Positions 25,061-32,759 of a stretch of 64,000 bases of DNA are shown here, in pieces. Source of the DNA: Luethyella okanaganae (lineage in GTDB: Bacteria; Actinomycetota; Actinomycetes; Actinomycetales; Microbacteriaceae); assembly GCF_042660285.1 (NCBI RefSeq), contig NZ_JBHSTP010000001.1, forward strand, positions 372,001 through 436,000. The letters are read 5' to 3'. The notes under the pieces are model-generated. The model ran no database searches. It was given only the letters and a program-made list of their open reading frames with translations, and was not told where the DNA came from. Every line of letters starts with the position of its first letter. Position 1 is the first letter of the stretch. A program made the translations under genes and the position numbers.

Positions 25061-25738
25061 ATGGAAACAAACATCGTCGGACGCAACCTGGGAATCACCG
25101 ATCGATTTCGCGAATACGCGACCGAGAAGGCCGACAAGATCGCTCATCTCGCCGATCGTGCCCTCGCTCTCGAGATCAAGGTCAGCCGTCACCATGAGAC
25201 GAACGGCAGCTCGGGAAACGACAGGGTTGAGTTGACCCTCATCGGGAAGGGTCCGCTGGTGCGTGCGGAGGCTGACGGCTCCGACAAGTACGCCGCGTTC
25301 GATGTCGCCCTCGGCCGACTGCTCGAGCGAGTACGTCGCGCGAAGGATCGCAGGAAGGTGCATCGAGGCCAGCATCGACCGACGTCGCTCCGCGAGGCCA
25401 GCACGGGTGGGTTCAGAGTCGTCGACATCAAGCCGGCCGACGCGGAGGTTCTGTACCAGGTGCGCACGGGCTCGATCCCGGTCATCGACGAGGGCAGCCA
25501 CGTGGAAGAGACAGAGGACGCCTACTGCCCCGTCGTCATCCGCAAGAAGGTCTTCGCCTCCGTTCCAATGACGATCGACGACGCTCTCTACAACATGGAG
25601 CTCGTCGGCCACGACTTCTACCTGTTCCACGATTCTGAAACGGATCGTCCGAGCGTGGTCTATCGCCGCAAGGGCTGGGACTACGGGGTGATCGGACTCG
25701 GAGAGGAAGACGAGGAGGACCAGGCGGCTCGTGCCTGA
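25061..25738 (+). CDS. hpf: Ribosome hibernation-promoting factor, long form
   Basis: A 225-residue long HPF. The N-terminal S30AE domain (METNIVGRNLGITDRFREYA to ERVRRAKDRRKVHRG) binds the decoding site of the 30S subunit. A linker follows, then a C-terminal dimerisation domain (VVIRKKVFASVPMTIDDALY; HDFYLFHDSETDRPSVVYRR) that pairs ribosomes into 100S particles in stationary phase. GGGAGG lies 5 nt before the ATG at 25061, which excludes the longer open frame. A strong hairpin follows the stop. Confidence 0.97.
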   Translation: METNIVGRNLGITDRFREYATEKADKIAHLADRALALEIKVSRHHETNGSSGNDRVELTLIGKGPLVRAEADGSDKYAAFDVALGRLLERVRRAKDRRKVHRGQHRPTSLREASTGGFRVVDIKPADAEVLYQVRTGSIPVIDEGSHVEETEDAYCPVVIRKKVFASVPMTIDDALYNMELVGHDFYLFHDSETDRPSVVYRRKGWDYGVIGLGEEDEEDQAARA

Positions 25739-25750
25739 TCGCTTCCGACG

Positions 25751-25779
25751 ACGGCCGCGGTGCGCCTCACCGCGGCCGT
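25751..25779 (+). terminator. Strong hairpin after hpf
   Basis: ACGGCCGCGGTG and CACCGCGGCCGT form a perfect 12-bp stem with a 5-nt loop, starting 12 bp after the hpf stop. No long T run follows, but stem strength and position fit a terminator. Confidence 0.7.
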
Positions 25780-26110
25780 GTATTGCATGCGGCTCCCGAT
25801 CCAGCGGTTCCCGTATCCGTTCGACGGACTGCCACCGGCCGGGCTTCGCGACCGACGGTGCTCGGGTGATCCTCCCGTCGACATGAGCTTTGTGAGCGGT
25901 TCTCCGGGTCGGTGGTCTTTCAGTTCGATGGGGCGGCCCGGTGTTCTCATCGGGCAGGAGCGGTCGCTGCTGTGTCTTCGCACCATGCGGCGGCTCGCCC
26001 GGGCCGCATCCCGGTACGATTGCTATGATTGCCGGCTGCGGGCGGTAACCCGGCGTCCGACCGGACGCAAGGCGTAGCGACTACGCCGTGACGACAACTG
26101 GAGTGCATTC
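25780..26110. other. 331-bp gene-free region upstream of secA
   Basis: No convincing gene lies here; an open frame on the plus strand (25760-26077) begins inside the hpf terminator hairpin and lacks a ribosome-binding site. The left 240 bp show no recognisable feature. The right part holds a probable secA promoter and a structured leader, listed separately. Confidence 0.6.
26024..26087 (+). promoter_or_regulatory. secA promoter -10 and three-hairpin leader
   Basis: An extended -10 (TGC then TATGAT, 26024-26029) is followed by three consecutive small hairpins: CGGG/CCCG at 26039-26052, GCGTCC/GGACGC at 26053-26068 and GGCGTAG/CTACGCC at 26071-26087. The ribosome-binding site and GTG of secA follow. 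The spacing of 0 and 2 nt between stems suggests a compact folded 5' UTR of about 75 nt. Confidence 0.5.
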
Positions 26111-28918
26111 GTGGCCTCGATTCTTGAAAAGGTTCTTCGTGTGGGTGAGGGGCGCATCCTGCGTCGCCTCGAGAACTATGCGAAAGCCGTCAACGCGCTG
26201 GAAGAGGACTTCACCCACCTCAGCGACGAAGAGCTGAAGCACGAGACGGTCGAGTTGCGTGAGCGCTATTCGAACGGCGAGTCGCTCGACGACCTCCTGC
26301 CCGAGGCCTTTGCCGCCGTGCGCGAGGCAAGCCATCGCACGCTCGGTCTGCGTCACTTCGACGTGCAGCTCATGGGAGGCGCGGCGCTTCATCTCGCCAA
26401 CATCGCGGAGATGAAGACCGGTGAAGGCAAGACCCTCGTCGCGACGACGGCCGCCTACCTCAATGCGATCACGAGCCGCGGCGTGCACATCGTCACGGTC
26501 AACGACTTCCTGGCGAGCTACCAGTCGGAACTCATGGGGCGCGTGTTCCGCGCCCTCGGCATGACGACCGGTTGCATCCTCTCCGGGCAGACCCCCGAGC
26601 AGCGCAGAGAGCAGTACGCGGCCGATATCACCTACGGGACGAACAACGAGTTCGGCTTCGACTATCTGCGCGACAACATGGCCTGGCAGGCGAGCGACAT
26701 GGTCCAGCGTGGCCACTACTTCGCGATCGTCGACGAGGTCGACTCCATTCTCATCGACGAGGCCCGTACCCCGCTCATCATCTCTGGGCCGGCATCTGGC
26801 GAGGCCAATCGGTGGTTCAACGAGTTCGCGAGCCTGGCCAAGCGCCTCGTTCGCGATGCCGACTTCGAGGTAGATGAGAAGAAGCGCACCGTCGGTGTGC
26901 TCGAGCCCGGCATCGAGAAGGTCGAGGACTATCTCGGCATCGACAATCTCTACGAATCGGCCAACACCCCGCTCATCTCCTTTCTCAACAACGCGATCAA
27001 GGCCAACGCCCTGTTCAAGCGCGACAAGGATTACGTCGTAATGAACGGGGAGGTGCTCATCGTCGACGAGCACACAGGCCGCATCCTCATGGGTCGTCGC
27101 TATAACGAGGGAATCCACCAGGCGATCGAGGCCAAAGAGGGAGTCGCCGTCAAGGCCGAGAACCAGACCCTCGCCACGGTGACCCTGCAGAACTACTTCC
27201 GTCTCTACTCGAAGCTCTCCGGAATGACCGGAACCGCCGAGACCGAGGCCGCAGAGTTCATGAGCACGTACAAGCTCGGAGTGGTGCCGATCCCGACCAA
27301 CAAACCCATGCAGCGCATCGATCAGCCCGATCTCGTCTACAAGAACGAGGAGGCGAAGTTCGGCCAGGTCGTTGAAGACATCGTCGAGCGTCATAAGAAG
27401 GGCCAGCCTGTCCTCGTCGGCACGACGAGCGTCGAGAAGAGCGAGTACCTCTCCCGCCTGCTCGCCAAGAAAGGCGTGCGGCACGAGGTCCTGAACGCGA
27501 AGAACCACGCGCGCGAGGCTGCGATCGTCGCACAGGCTGGCCGGCTCGGATCGGTGACGGTGGCCACCAACATGGCGGGCCGCGGTACCGACATCATGCT
27601 CGGCGGAAACGCCGAGTTCCTCGCCGTGTCGGAGATGAATGCCAAGGGGCTCAGCCCCGTCGAGACCCCCGACGACTACGAGGCCGTGTGGGACGAGGTG
27701 TTCGACCGTGTCAAAGAGGTCGTCGCAGAGGAGGCGGCGAAGGTCATCGACGCCGGTGGTCTCTACGTGCTCGGCACGGAGCGTCACGAGTCGCGCCGGA
27801 TCGACAACCAGTTGCGCGGTCGTTCCGGTCGCCAGGGCGACCCGGGCGAGAGCAGGTTCTATCTCTCGCTCACCGACGACCTCATGCGGCTGTTCAACGC
27901 GGGTGCTGCCGAGAGTCTCATGGGTCGTGGCGGTGTGCCGGACGACATGGCGATCGAGTCGAAGGTCGTGAGCCGCGCCATCCGCAGCGCGCAATCGCAG
28001 GTGGAGGCGCGCAATGCCGAGATCCGCAAGAATGTGCTCAAGTACGACGACGTTCTCAATCGTCAGCGCGAGGCGATCTACGGCGATCGCCGACACGTGC
28101 TCGAGGGCGACGACCTGCATGAGCGCACGCAGAAGTTCCTCGACGACGTCATCGGCGAGGTGCTCGAGGTGCATACGGGCGAGGGCAACGGCGACGACTG
28201 GGACTTCGACGCGTTGTGGACCGAGCTCAAGACGCTCTATCCCGTTGGTCTCACGATCGACGAAGTCGTCGCGGAGGCGGGCAACAAGGGCAAGATCAAC
28301 CGCGATTTCATGCGCAGGGAGATCCTCTCCGACGCCAAGCTCGCCTACCGCAGGCGCGAGGAATCGCTCGGATCGCCTGCCATGCGCGAGCTCGAGCGTC
28401 GCGTGGTGTTGTCGGTGATCGACCGTCGTTGGCGCGACCACCTCTACGAGATGGACTATCTCAAGGACGGCATCGGCCTGCGTGCGATGGCGCAGCGCGA
28501 CCCCCTCGTGGAGTACCAGCGCGAGGGCTACTCGATGTTCCAGCAGATGATGGGGCAGATCCGTGAGGAGACGGTCGGCTTTCTCTTCAACCTCGAGGTC
28601 GAAGTGAGCCAGGCTCCTGGTGAGGTCTCCGGTCCGCGGGTCGCCGCGAAGGGCCTCGCACGATCGGAGGCCCCAGCCGAGAAACTCAGCTACACGGCTC
28701 CGAGCGACTCCGGTGGGGTCGAGGTGCGCAACCAGCGCGGCCAGATCCAGCAGGCTGCCACGGAACGTGCGCGCCGGCAGGTGGCGGCGAGCCAGAGCGA
28801 GCCTGTTCCCACACAGGAGCCCGCGCCTCGCGGTGCGTTCGGACAACGCGCCGAGGGAGGAGAAAACCCGACCCCCGGCAATCGCGCTGAGCGTCGCACC
28901 CAGGGGAAGCGCAAGTAG
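26111..28918 (+). CDS. secA: Preprotein translocase ATPase SecA
   Basis: A 935-residue essential motor that drives secretory proteins through SecYEG using ATP. Walker A is MKTGEGKTLVAT, the DEAD-like Walker B is DEVDSILIDEARTP, and the preprotein-crosslinking domain, second nucleotide-binding fold (GRGTDIMLGGN; RRIDNQLRGRSGRQGDPGES) and helical scaffold follow in order. The C-terminus is basic and disordered (NRAERRTQGKRK) and lacks the CxC...CH zinc finger of Escherichia coli SecA. It starts with GTG, with GGAG upstream. It corresponds to SecA1 (Rv3240c). Confidence 0.98.
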   Translation: MASILEKVLRVGEGRILRRLENYAKAVNALEEDFTHLSDEELKHETVELRERYSNGESLDDLLPEAFAAVREASHRTLGLRHFDVQLMGGAALHLANIAEMKTGEGKTLVATTAAYLNAITSRGVHIVTVNDFLASYQSELMGRVFRALGMTTGCILSGQTPEQRREQYAADITYGTNNEFGFDYLRDNMAWQASDMVQRGHYFAIVDEVDSILIDEARTPLIISGPASGEANRWFNEFASLAKRLVRDADFEVDEKKRTVGVLEPGIEKVEDYLGIDNLYESANTPLISFLNNAIKANALFKRDKDYVVMNGEVLIVDEHTGRILMGRRYNEGIHQAIEAKEGVAVKAENQTLATVTLQNYFRLYSKLSGMTGTAETEAAEFMSTYKLGVVPIPTNKPMQRIDQPDLVYKNEEAKFGQVVEDIVERHKKGQPVLVGTTSVEKSEYLSRLLAKKGVRHEVLNAKNHAREAAIVAQAGRLGSVTVATNMAGRGTDIMLGGNAEFLAVSEMNAKGLSPVETPDDYEAVWDEVFDRVKEVVAEEAAKVIDAGGLYVLGTERHESRRIDNQLRGRSGRQGDPGESRFYLSLTDDLMRLFNAGAAESLMGRGGVPDDMAIESKVVSRAIRSAQSQVEARNAEIRKNVLKYDDVLNRQREAIYGDRRHVLEGDDLHERTQKFLDDVIGEVLEVHTGEGNGDDWDFDALWTELKTLYPVGLTIDEVVAEAGNKGKINRDFMRREILSDAKLAYRRREESLGSPAMRELERRVVLSVIDRRWRDHLYEMDYLKDGIGLRAMAQRDPLVEYQREGYSMFQQMMGQIREETVGFLFNLEVEVSQAPGEVSGPRVAAKGLARSEAPAEKLSYTAPSDSGGVEVRNQRGQIQQAATERARRQVAASQSEPVPTQEPAPRGAFGQRAEGGENPTPGNRAERRTQGKRK

Positions 28919-28935
28919 AGGGAGAGTCCTCCAAA

Positions 28936-29007
28936 CCCCACCGCGAGACTGCGTGAATCGTCGAAAAGAGTCTCTTATCCGACGATTCACGCAGTCTCGC
29001 GGTGGGG
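28936..29007. repeat. 28-bp perfect inverted repeat (72-bp near-palindrome)
   Basis: Arms 28936-28963 and 28980-29007 are exact reverse complements over 28 bp, separated by 16 nt that themselves contain AAGAG-T-CTCTT. The element lies between the convergent ends of secA and the Rv3235-like gene. It could be a bidirectional terminator, but the arm length far exceeds that need and no T run is present, so a dispersed palindromic element is possible. Confidence 0.9.
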
Positions 29008-29032
29008 AGTGAGTGGGCGCGTTCGGCGTCCG

Positions 29033-29464
29033 TCAGAGGACGCTGATCGCGGTTGCCCGCCAGCGTCTGTCCATGCCTTCGAGGCGCAGCGCCACTGCGC
29101 GAGATCGCGAGCGGCCGTGCACCATCACGACGGCTTCGACGACACCGTCGCGCGGTTCGAACATCATGACCCGTCCGATCTGCACGGTGGGGCGCTGCGC
29201 TGGCTGTCGCTTGACCGCTCGGGCGCGGGCAGCGAGCACGACGCGTTTCAGGAGCGTGGCGTACACCTCGTCACTCACCCAGCGCGCCATCTGCTCGAGT
29301 TCTCGAGCGCCAGCGAGCACCTCCATGACGCACCGCGTGAGGTTGACGAGGAGCGGCTCGGGATCGGGCAGCGCAGAGCGCGACGTCGGCTGATGGGCGA
29401 AGTAGTCGTCGTGGTCTGCCGACCGAGAGACTGCTGGCCCGCCGGCGTTCGTGGCGGCGCTCAT
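29033..29464 (-). CDS. Rv3235 family protein
   Basis: A 143-residue protein with an unstructured N-terminus containing DDYFAHQPTSRSALPDPEPL, a helical middle (LTRCVMEVLAGARELEQMARW; VYATLLKRVVLAARARAVK) and a beta-rich C-terminal half (IGRVMMFEPRDGVVEAVVMV; ALRLEGMDRRWRATAI). This pattern matches the Rv3235 family found downstream of secA1 in actinobacteria, which may have an NTF2-like fold; function unknown. The ATG at 29464 overlaps the stop of an 18-codon upstream ORF by 4 bp and has no clear ribosome-binding site of its own. Confidence 0.85.
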   Translation of the reverse strand: MSAATNAGGPAVSRSADHDDYFAHQPTSRSALPDPEPLLVNLTRCVMEVLAGARELEQMARWVSDEVYATLLKRVVLAARARAVKRQPAQRPTVQIGRVMMFEPRDGVVEAVVMVHGRSRSRAVALRLEGMDRRWRATAISVL

Positions 29465-29517
29465 GTGCGGGGCTCGCGATCGGTGGGGTCGTCGAGCGGG
29501 ACGATTGCGGTGCTCAT
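29461..29517 (-). CDS. Putative 18-codon upstream ORF coupled to the Rv3235-like gene
   Basis: Encodes MSTAIVPLDDPTDREPRT. GGAG (complement of 29526-29529) lies 8 nt before its ATG, and its TGA overlaps the ATG of the Rv3235-like gene (ATGA). The larger gene lacks its own Shine-Dalgarno, so the small ORF may serve as a translational-coupling leader. A sequencing frameshift that split a longer N-terminus is the alternative. Confidence 0.4.
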   Translation of the reverse strand: MSTAIVPLDDPTDREPRT

Positions 29518-29577
29518 CGATGCAACTCCGTTGATTCAACGGTCGGGTGCACCGGGTTCGACGCACGAACGACAAGA

Positions 29578-29597
29578 CCACCCCCGTACGGGGGTGG
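29578..29597. promoter_or_regulatory. 20-bp perfect palindrome in a divergent promoter region
   Basis: CCACCCCCGTACGGGGGTGG is a perfect palindrome between the Rv3235-like gene and the unknown gene at 29705. No T run follows on either strand, which favours a protein-binding operator over a terminator. Confidence 0.6.
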
Positions 29598-29656
29598 AAT
29601 CCTTAACATGGGATGAAAGCAGAACCGTATGGCTCGTGTCCAGAGCAAAAATGCGC

Positions 29657-29665
29657 TGTGGATAA
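29657..29665 (-). promoter_or_regulatory. DnaA-box-like 9-mer
   Basis: TGTGGATAA is the exact complement of the consensus DnaA box TTATCCACA. It ends 3 nt before the -35 hexamer of the gene at 29705. The same 13-mer TGTGGATAACTTT recurs at 30744, upstream of the SAF-domain gene. Confidence 0.45.
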
Positions 29666-29667
29666 CT

Positions 29668-29698
29668 TTGACGGACGGCGGATGTCGAAGACTAGCGT
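29668..29698 (+). promoter_or_regulatory. Promoter with leaderless start for the gene at 29705
   Basis: TTGACG (29668-29673) and TAGCGT (29693-29698) are 19 bp apart. The ATG lies 6 nt after the -10 hexamer, placing the transcription start at or next to the start codon, and no Shine-Dalgarno is present. Confidence 0.55.
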
Positions 29699-29704
29699 CG
29701 TCGC

Positions 29705-30301
29705 ATGCGCTGGGACAGCCTCTTCGACGACCTCGAGAGTCAGCTCGAACATGAGCTGAACGCCGACGAGGTCGACCTGCGTGCTGAGGAGGAGCGGCTT
29801 CGGATCGGGCGGTTGTCTTTGCGCGCTCGGCTCGCGGCGCTCGCTGCTTCACGTGTCGACGGCAGGATCATCCGCCTCGAACTGCTCTCGGGAGTCGTCG
29901 TCGCGATCCGTCCCATCACCTTCGGCAAGGACTGGCTCTCGGGCGATCTCGTTGACGGGAGTCGGCGGGACTCCCAGTGCATCGTGCCGACCGCGGCGGT
30001 CGTGGCCGTGCTGATCGATCGTTCCGGAGTCGAGCCGAGTCTTCGCTCGCTTGCGGAGACTCCGGAAAGATTGGCGGACCGGATCGGCGTCGCGTTCGTC
30101 TTGCGCGATCTCTGTCGCCGACGTAAGGCGATCGAGCTCGTCACGACGAGCGGATCCGTGCATGGCACGATCGACCGGGTTGGTCGCGACCACCTCGATC
30201 TGGCCGTGCACGAGACGGGGCTCCCGAGACGGGAGTCCTCGGTGTCTCAGTATCGGATCGTGCCGCTCGAGCGGATACAGCTCGTGCGGATCGACGATTA
30301 G
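29705..30301 (+). CDS. Conserved hypothetical protein of Microbacteriaceae type
   Basis: A 198-residue soluble protein of unknown function. Residues 8-45 are strongly charged and helical (DDLESQLEHELNADEVDLRA), probably a short coiled coil. Two similar beta-rich segments follow, GRIIRLELLSGVVVAIRPI and KAIELVTTSGSVHGTIDRVG, reminiscent of small SH3/Sm-like barrels; this similarity is my inference. It has its own apparently leaderless promoter and a DnaA-box-like site upstream, and it faces the excisionase-type HTH gene. No catalytic motif is visible. Confidence 0.75.
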   Translation: MRWDSLFDDLESQLEHELNADEVDLRAEEERLRIGRLSLRARLAALAASRVDGRIIRLELLSGVVVAIRPITFGKDWLSGDLVDGSRRDSQCIVPTAAVVAVLIDRSGVEPSLRSLAETPERLADRIGVAFVLRDLCRRRKAIELVTTSGSVHGTIDRVGRDHLDLAVHETGLPRRESSVSQYRIVPLERIQLVRIDD

Positions 30302-30412
30302 CCCGAACCGAGTTCGACAGGAGGGGAGGCATGAGGCCGGAAGGGCGGCCAGTTCGGCGCATTCTGCCTTCTTTCCCTTCGAAGGCCTCTCCTTATGCAG
30401 ACGGGCCGGTCG

Positions 30413-30694
30413 TCAGTGGTCGCTCCGGAGAATCGTTCCGCCGGACAGCTCGGGGATGTTCGCGAAGTCCGATTGCTGCCACAGGCTCATACGACGCGAC
30501 TCCTCGTACTTCGCCTCGATGTACGACTCGAGAACCACTCGTTCGACGCGCCACGAACCGCCGAGCCTGATGGCCGGCAGCTCGCCTGAATCGACGAGTC
30601 CGCGTATTTCGGCGACCGTGAGGTTGAGGATCTCCGCCGTGTCGGCAAGCGTGAGGAACCGTCCCACGGCATCGCTGGAGGGGGAGGAGGCCAT
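30413..30694 (-). CDS. Excisionase/MerR-type helix-turn-helix protein (BldC-like size)
   Basis: A 93-residue protein with one winged-helix domain of the excisionase/MerR type: FLTLADTAEILNLTVAEIRG, LVDSGELPAIRLGGSWRV (recognition-helix and wing region), then a helical tail (SYIEAKYEESRRMSLW). Such single-domain proteins bind DNA directly, as BldC does in Streptomyces. GATAAT lies 6 nt before the ATG at 30694, suggesting a leaderless mRNA. It is divergent from the SAF-domain gene and could regulate it (inference). Confidence 0.85.
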   Translation of the reverse strand: MASSPSSDAVGRFLTLADTAEILNLTVAEIRGLVDSGELPAIRLGGSWRVERVVLESYIEAKYEESRRMSLWQQSDFANIPELSGGTILRSDH

Positions 30695-30743
30695 TTCTCG
30701 ATTATCCCGCGATCGGCTGCGAAGGGGATGAGACCCTTCCGCA

Positions 30744-30752
30744 TGTGGATAA
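30744..30752 (-). promoter_or_regulatory. Second DnaA-box-like 9-mer
   Basis: TGTGGATAA again, followed by CTTT, identical over 13 bp to the site at 29657. It lies in the divergent region between the HTH gene and the SAF-domain gene. Confidence 0.45.
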
Positions 30753-30833
30753 CTTTCTCGCGATTTTCTCAAAGCGGTCACGATGGTACTGGTCGGTCAA
30801 CGGCCGATTCGACAGTGAGAGCGAGGGAGACGG

Positions 30834-31478
30834 ATGGTCGCACGCAAGGACGGGGCGCGAGGTTCCGGTGCGCGTACCTTCTGGTTCGATCCACGTTTCG
30901 CGATCGGCATCGTGTTGATCGCGGCATCCGTCGGCGGCGTCTACGTCGTCGTCGCCAGCGCCGACGACTCGGCACGGGTCTATGCGGCCCGAGATGCCCT
31001 GACGGTCGGCCAACGCATTGACACGGCGGATCTCGTCGTGACGAATGTGCGTCTCGGATCGGCGCGAGGTGAATATCTCGATGCCGGCGTTGTCCCGGAG
31101 GGCGGACTCGTGGTCGTGCGATCGGTCGCCGCCGGCGAGCTCGTGCCGGCGTCCGCGGTCGGGTCGAGTGCCGATGCCGACATGACCTCTGTCGTGGTGA
31201 TCGCCTCGGGACGTCTCTCGGCTACGGTCGCAGCTGGGGCGCGTGTCGACGTGTGGGCGGCCGACCGGCTGGAGCAATCGCGATTCGGTCCGCCGACCGT
31301 GCTCGTGGACTCGGCGGAGGTCGTGCGTGTGCTCGAACCAGAAGGCCTCATCGCCGACGGCGGCGGCGAGGCGGTCGAGATCACCGTGCGACGCGGAAGG
31401 GTCGCCGCCGTGCTCGAGGCGATTGCCAACGGGGATGCCCTCTCGGTCGTGCCTGCGACGACTCCGCTCGGACGCTGA
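30834..31478 (+). CDS. SAF-domain membrane-anchored protein (CpaB/RcpC-like)
   Basis: A 214-residue protein with one N-terminal membrane helix (about residues 23-42, FAIGIVLIAASVGGVYVVVA) and an outside SAF domain (ARVYAARDALTVGQRIDTAD; EGGLVVVRSVAAGELVPASA). SAF-domain proteins of the CpaB/RcpC type work in Flp/Tad pilus assembly. AGGGAGA precedes the ATG. The next gene, 3 bp away, encodes a CpaE-like ATPase, supporting a Tad-derived pair, but no CpaF, TadB/C or pilin gene is in the window. Confidence 0.85.
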   Translation: MVARKDGARGSGARTFWFDPRFAIGIVLIAASVGGVYVVVASADDSARVYAARDALTVGQRIDTADLVVTNVRLGSARGEYLDAGVVPEGGLVVVRSVAAGELVPASAVGSSADADMTSVVVIASGRLSATVAAGARVDVWAADRLEQSRFGPPTVLVDSAEVVRVLEPEGLIADGGGEAVEITVRRGRVAAVLEAIANGDALSVVPATTPLGR

Positions 31479-31481
31479 ACG

Positions 31482-32759
31482 ATGGCCGTCGTCGCTCTCG
31501 CCCTCGACCGAGAAGTCGAAGACCGTCTGCTCGGCGACATCGTCGAATACGGCAACAGCATCGTCGCCAGGGTGTCGTCCGCTCGGGAGCTTCTCGCAGC
31601 TGTCGAGGCGTTCACGCCGAGCGTGGCGCTCGTGGGCGCTGCGCGCTCGGTTCTCAACGCCGAGCTGATCGCGGTATGCGATGCGCGAGGGGTTCGTGTC
31701 ATCGCGCTGGCGTCGAGCGACCTGGAACGGAGGCATGCGGCATCCCTCGGGCTCTACGAGGTGCTGGAGGCGACGGCGGACTGGCCGGAGATCCAGGCCA
31801 TGATCGATGCCGGCGTACCCGTTCCATTGCGTCTCGGGCAGGGGCCGCTGTCGAGTTCGCCCGATCGAGGTTCGGTTGTCGCGGTGTGGGGGCCTGCTGG
31901 GGCGCCCGGTCGCACGACGCTTGCGATCACGATCGCCGCAGAGATCGCGGCGATCGGCTACGGTGTCGTGCTCGCCGATGCCGACACCTATAGCGGTTCG
32001 GCCGCGCCCGCGCTGGGGATGCTCGACGAGGCGCCGGGGTTCGCGGCGGCCTGCCGACTTGCGGCATCCGACAGCCTCACCCGGGCCGAACTCGAAAGGG
32101 TCGCCCAGCGCTATGAATCGCCCCGTGGCGCCTTCTGGGTGCTCACCGGCCTCGGCCGGCCGTCTCGTTGGCCCGAACTGGGTGCCGAGCGGGTGACGCG
32201 AACGATCGAAGCCTGTCGAGACTGGGTCGACTATGTCGTGCTCGACACCGGATTCAACCTCGAACGCGACGAGGAGATCTCGAGCGACCTCTTCGCGCCC
32301 AGGCGCAATGCAGCGACGCTCGCTGCGCTGCGCGACGCGGATCATGTCGTCGCGGTCGGTCTCGCCGATCCCGTCGGCATGTCTCGCTTTCTTCGTGCCT
32401 ACGCCGAACTGGCCGCGGTGATCACGACCGATCGGGTGAGCGTGGTCATGAACCGCGTTCGCTCGAGCGCGATCGGCCTCGACGCCGGAGGACAGGTGCG
32501 GTCGACGCTGAGGCGTTTCGGCGGCATCGACGACGTCCTGATCGTTCCGGACGATCAGCAGGGTCTGGATGCTGCGTTGTTGAGCGGCCGCACCCTGCCT
32601 GATGCGGCGCCGAAGTCGCCCGTCGGGCAGAGCGTGCGGCGTTTCGTGCGACAGGAACTGCTCTCAGCGCCCGAGACCCGGCAGGGGCACCGGCGTGGGC
32701 TTCTCGGACGGCTCGGCTCGGCTCGGGGGCTACGCTGGAAACGTGTCGACGCTCAGTGA
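31482..32759 (+). CDS. CpaE/MinD-like ATPase with altered P-loop
   Basis: A 425-residue protein. Residues 1-115 resemble a receiver-like domain without a clear phospho-Asp, as in CpaE. Residues 130-380 form a MinD/ParA-like fold with P-loop GPAGAPGRTT (137-146) in which Arg144 replaces the usual Lys, an Asp-rich segment VVLADADTYSG, and VDYVVLDTGFNLERDEE in the Walker B position. It is likely a polar localisation factor or degenerate ATPase paired with the SAF protein 3 bp upstream. The end overlaps pdtaS by 17 bp. Confidence 0.82.
   Translation: MAVVALALDREVEDRLLGDIVEYGNSIVARVSSARELLAAVEAFTPSVALVGAARSVLNAELIAVCDARGVRVIALASSDLERRHAASLGLYEVLEATADWPEIQAMIDAGVPVPLRLGQGPLSSSPDRGSVVAVWGPAGAPGRTTLAITIAAEIAAIGYGVVLADADTYSGSAAPALGMLDEAPGFAAACRLAASDSLTRAELERVAQRYESPRGAFWVLTGLGRPSRWPELGAERVTRTIEACRDWVDYVVLDTGFNLERDEEISSDLFAPRRNAATLAALRDADHVVAVGLADPVGMSRFLRAYAELAAVITTDRVSVVMNRVRSSAIGLDAGGQVRSTLRRFGGIDDVLIVPDDQQGLDAALLSGRTLPDAAPKSPVGQSVRRFVRQELLSAPETRQGHRRGLLGRLGSARGLRWKRVDAQ

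Noticed and set aside
25760..26077. Open frame of 105 codons upstream of secA
   Set aside because: It starts inside the hpf terminator hairpin, has no ribosome-binding site, and its residue composition (rich in Arg, Pro, Ser, Cys) is that of a high-GC shadow frame.
26081..28990. 969-codon open frame antisense to secA
   Set aside because: Shadow of secA codon bias; no ribosome-binding site or recognisable domain, and secA is unambiguous on the other strand.
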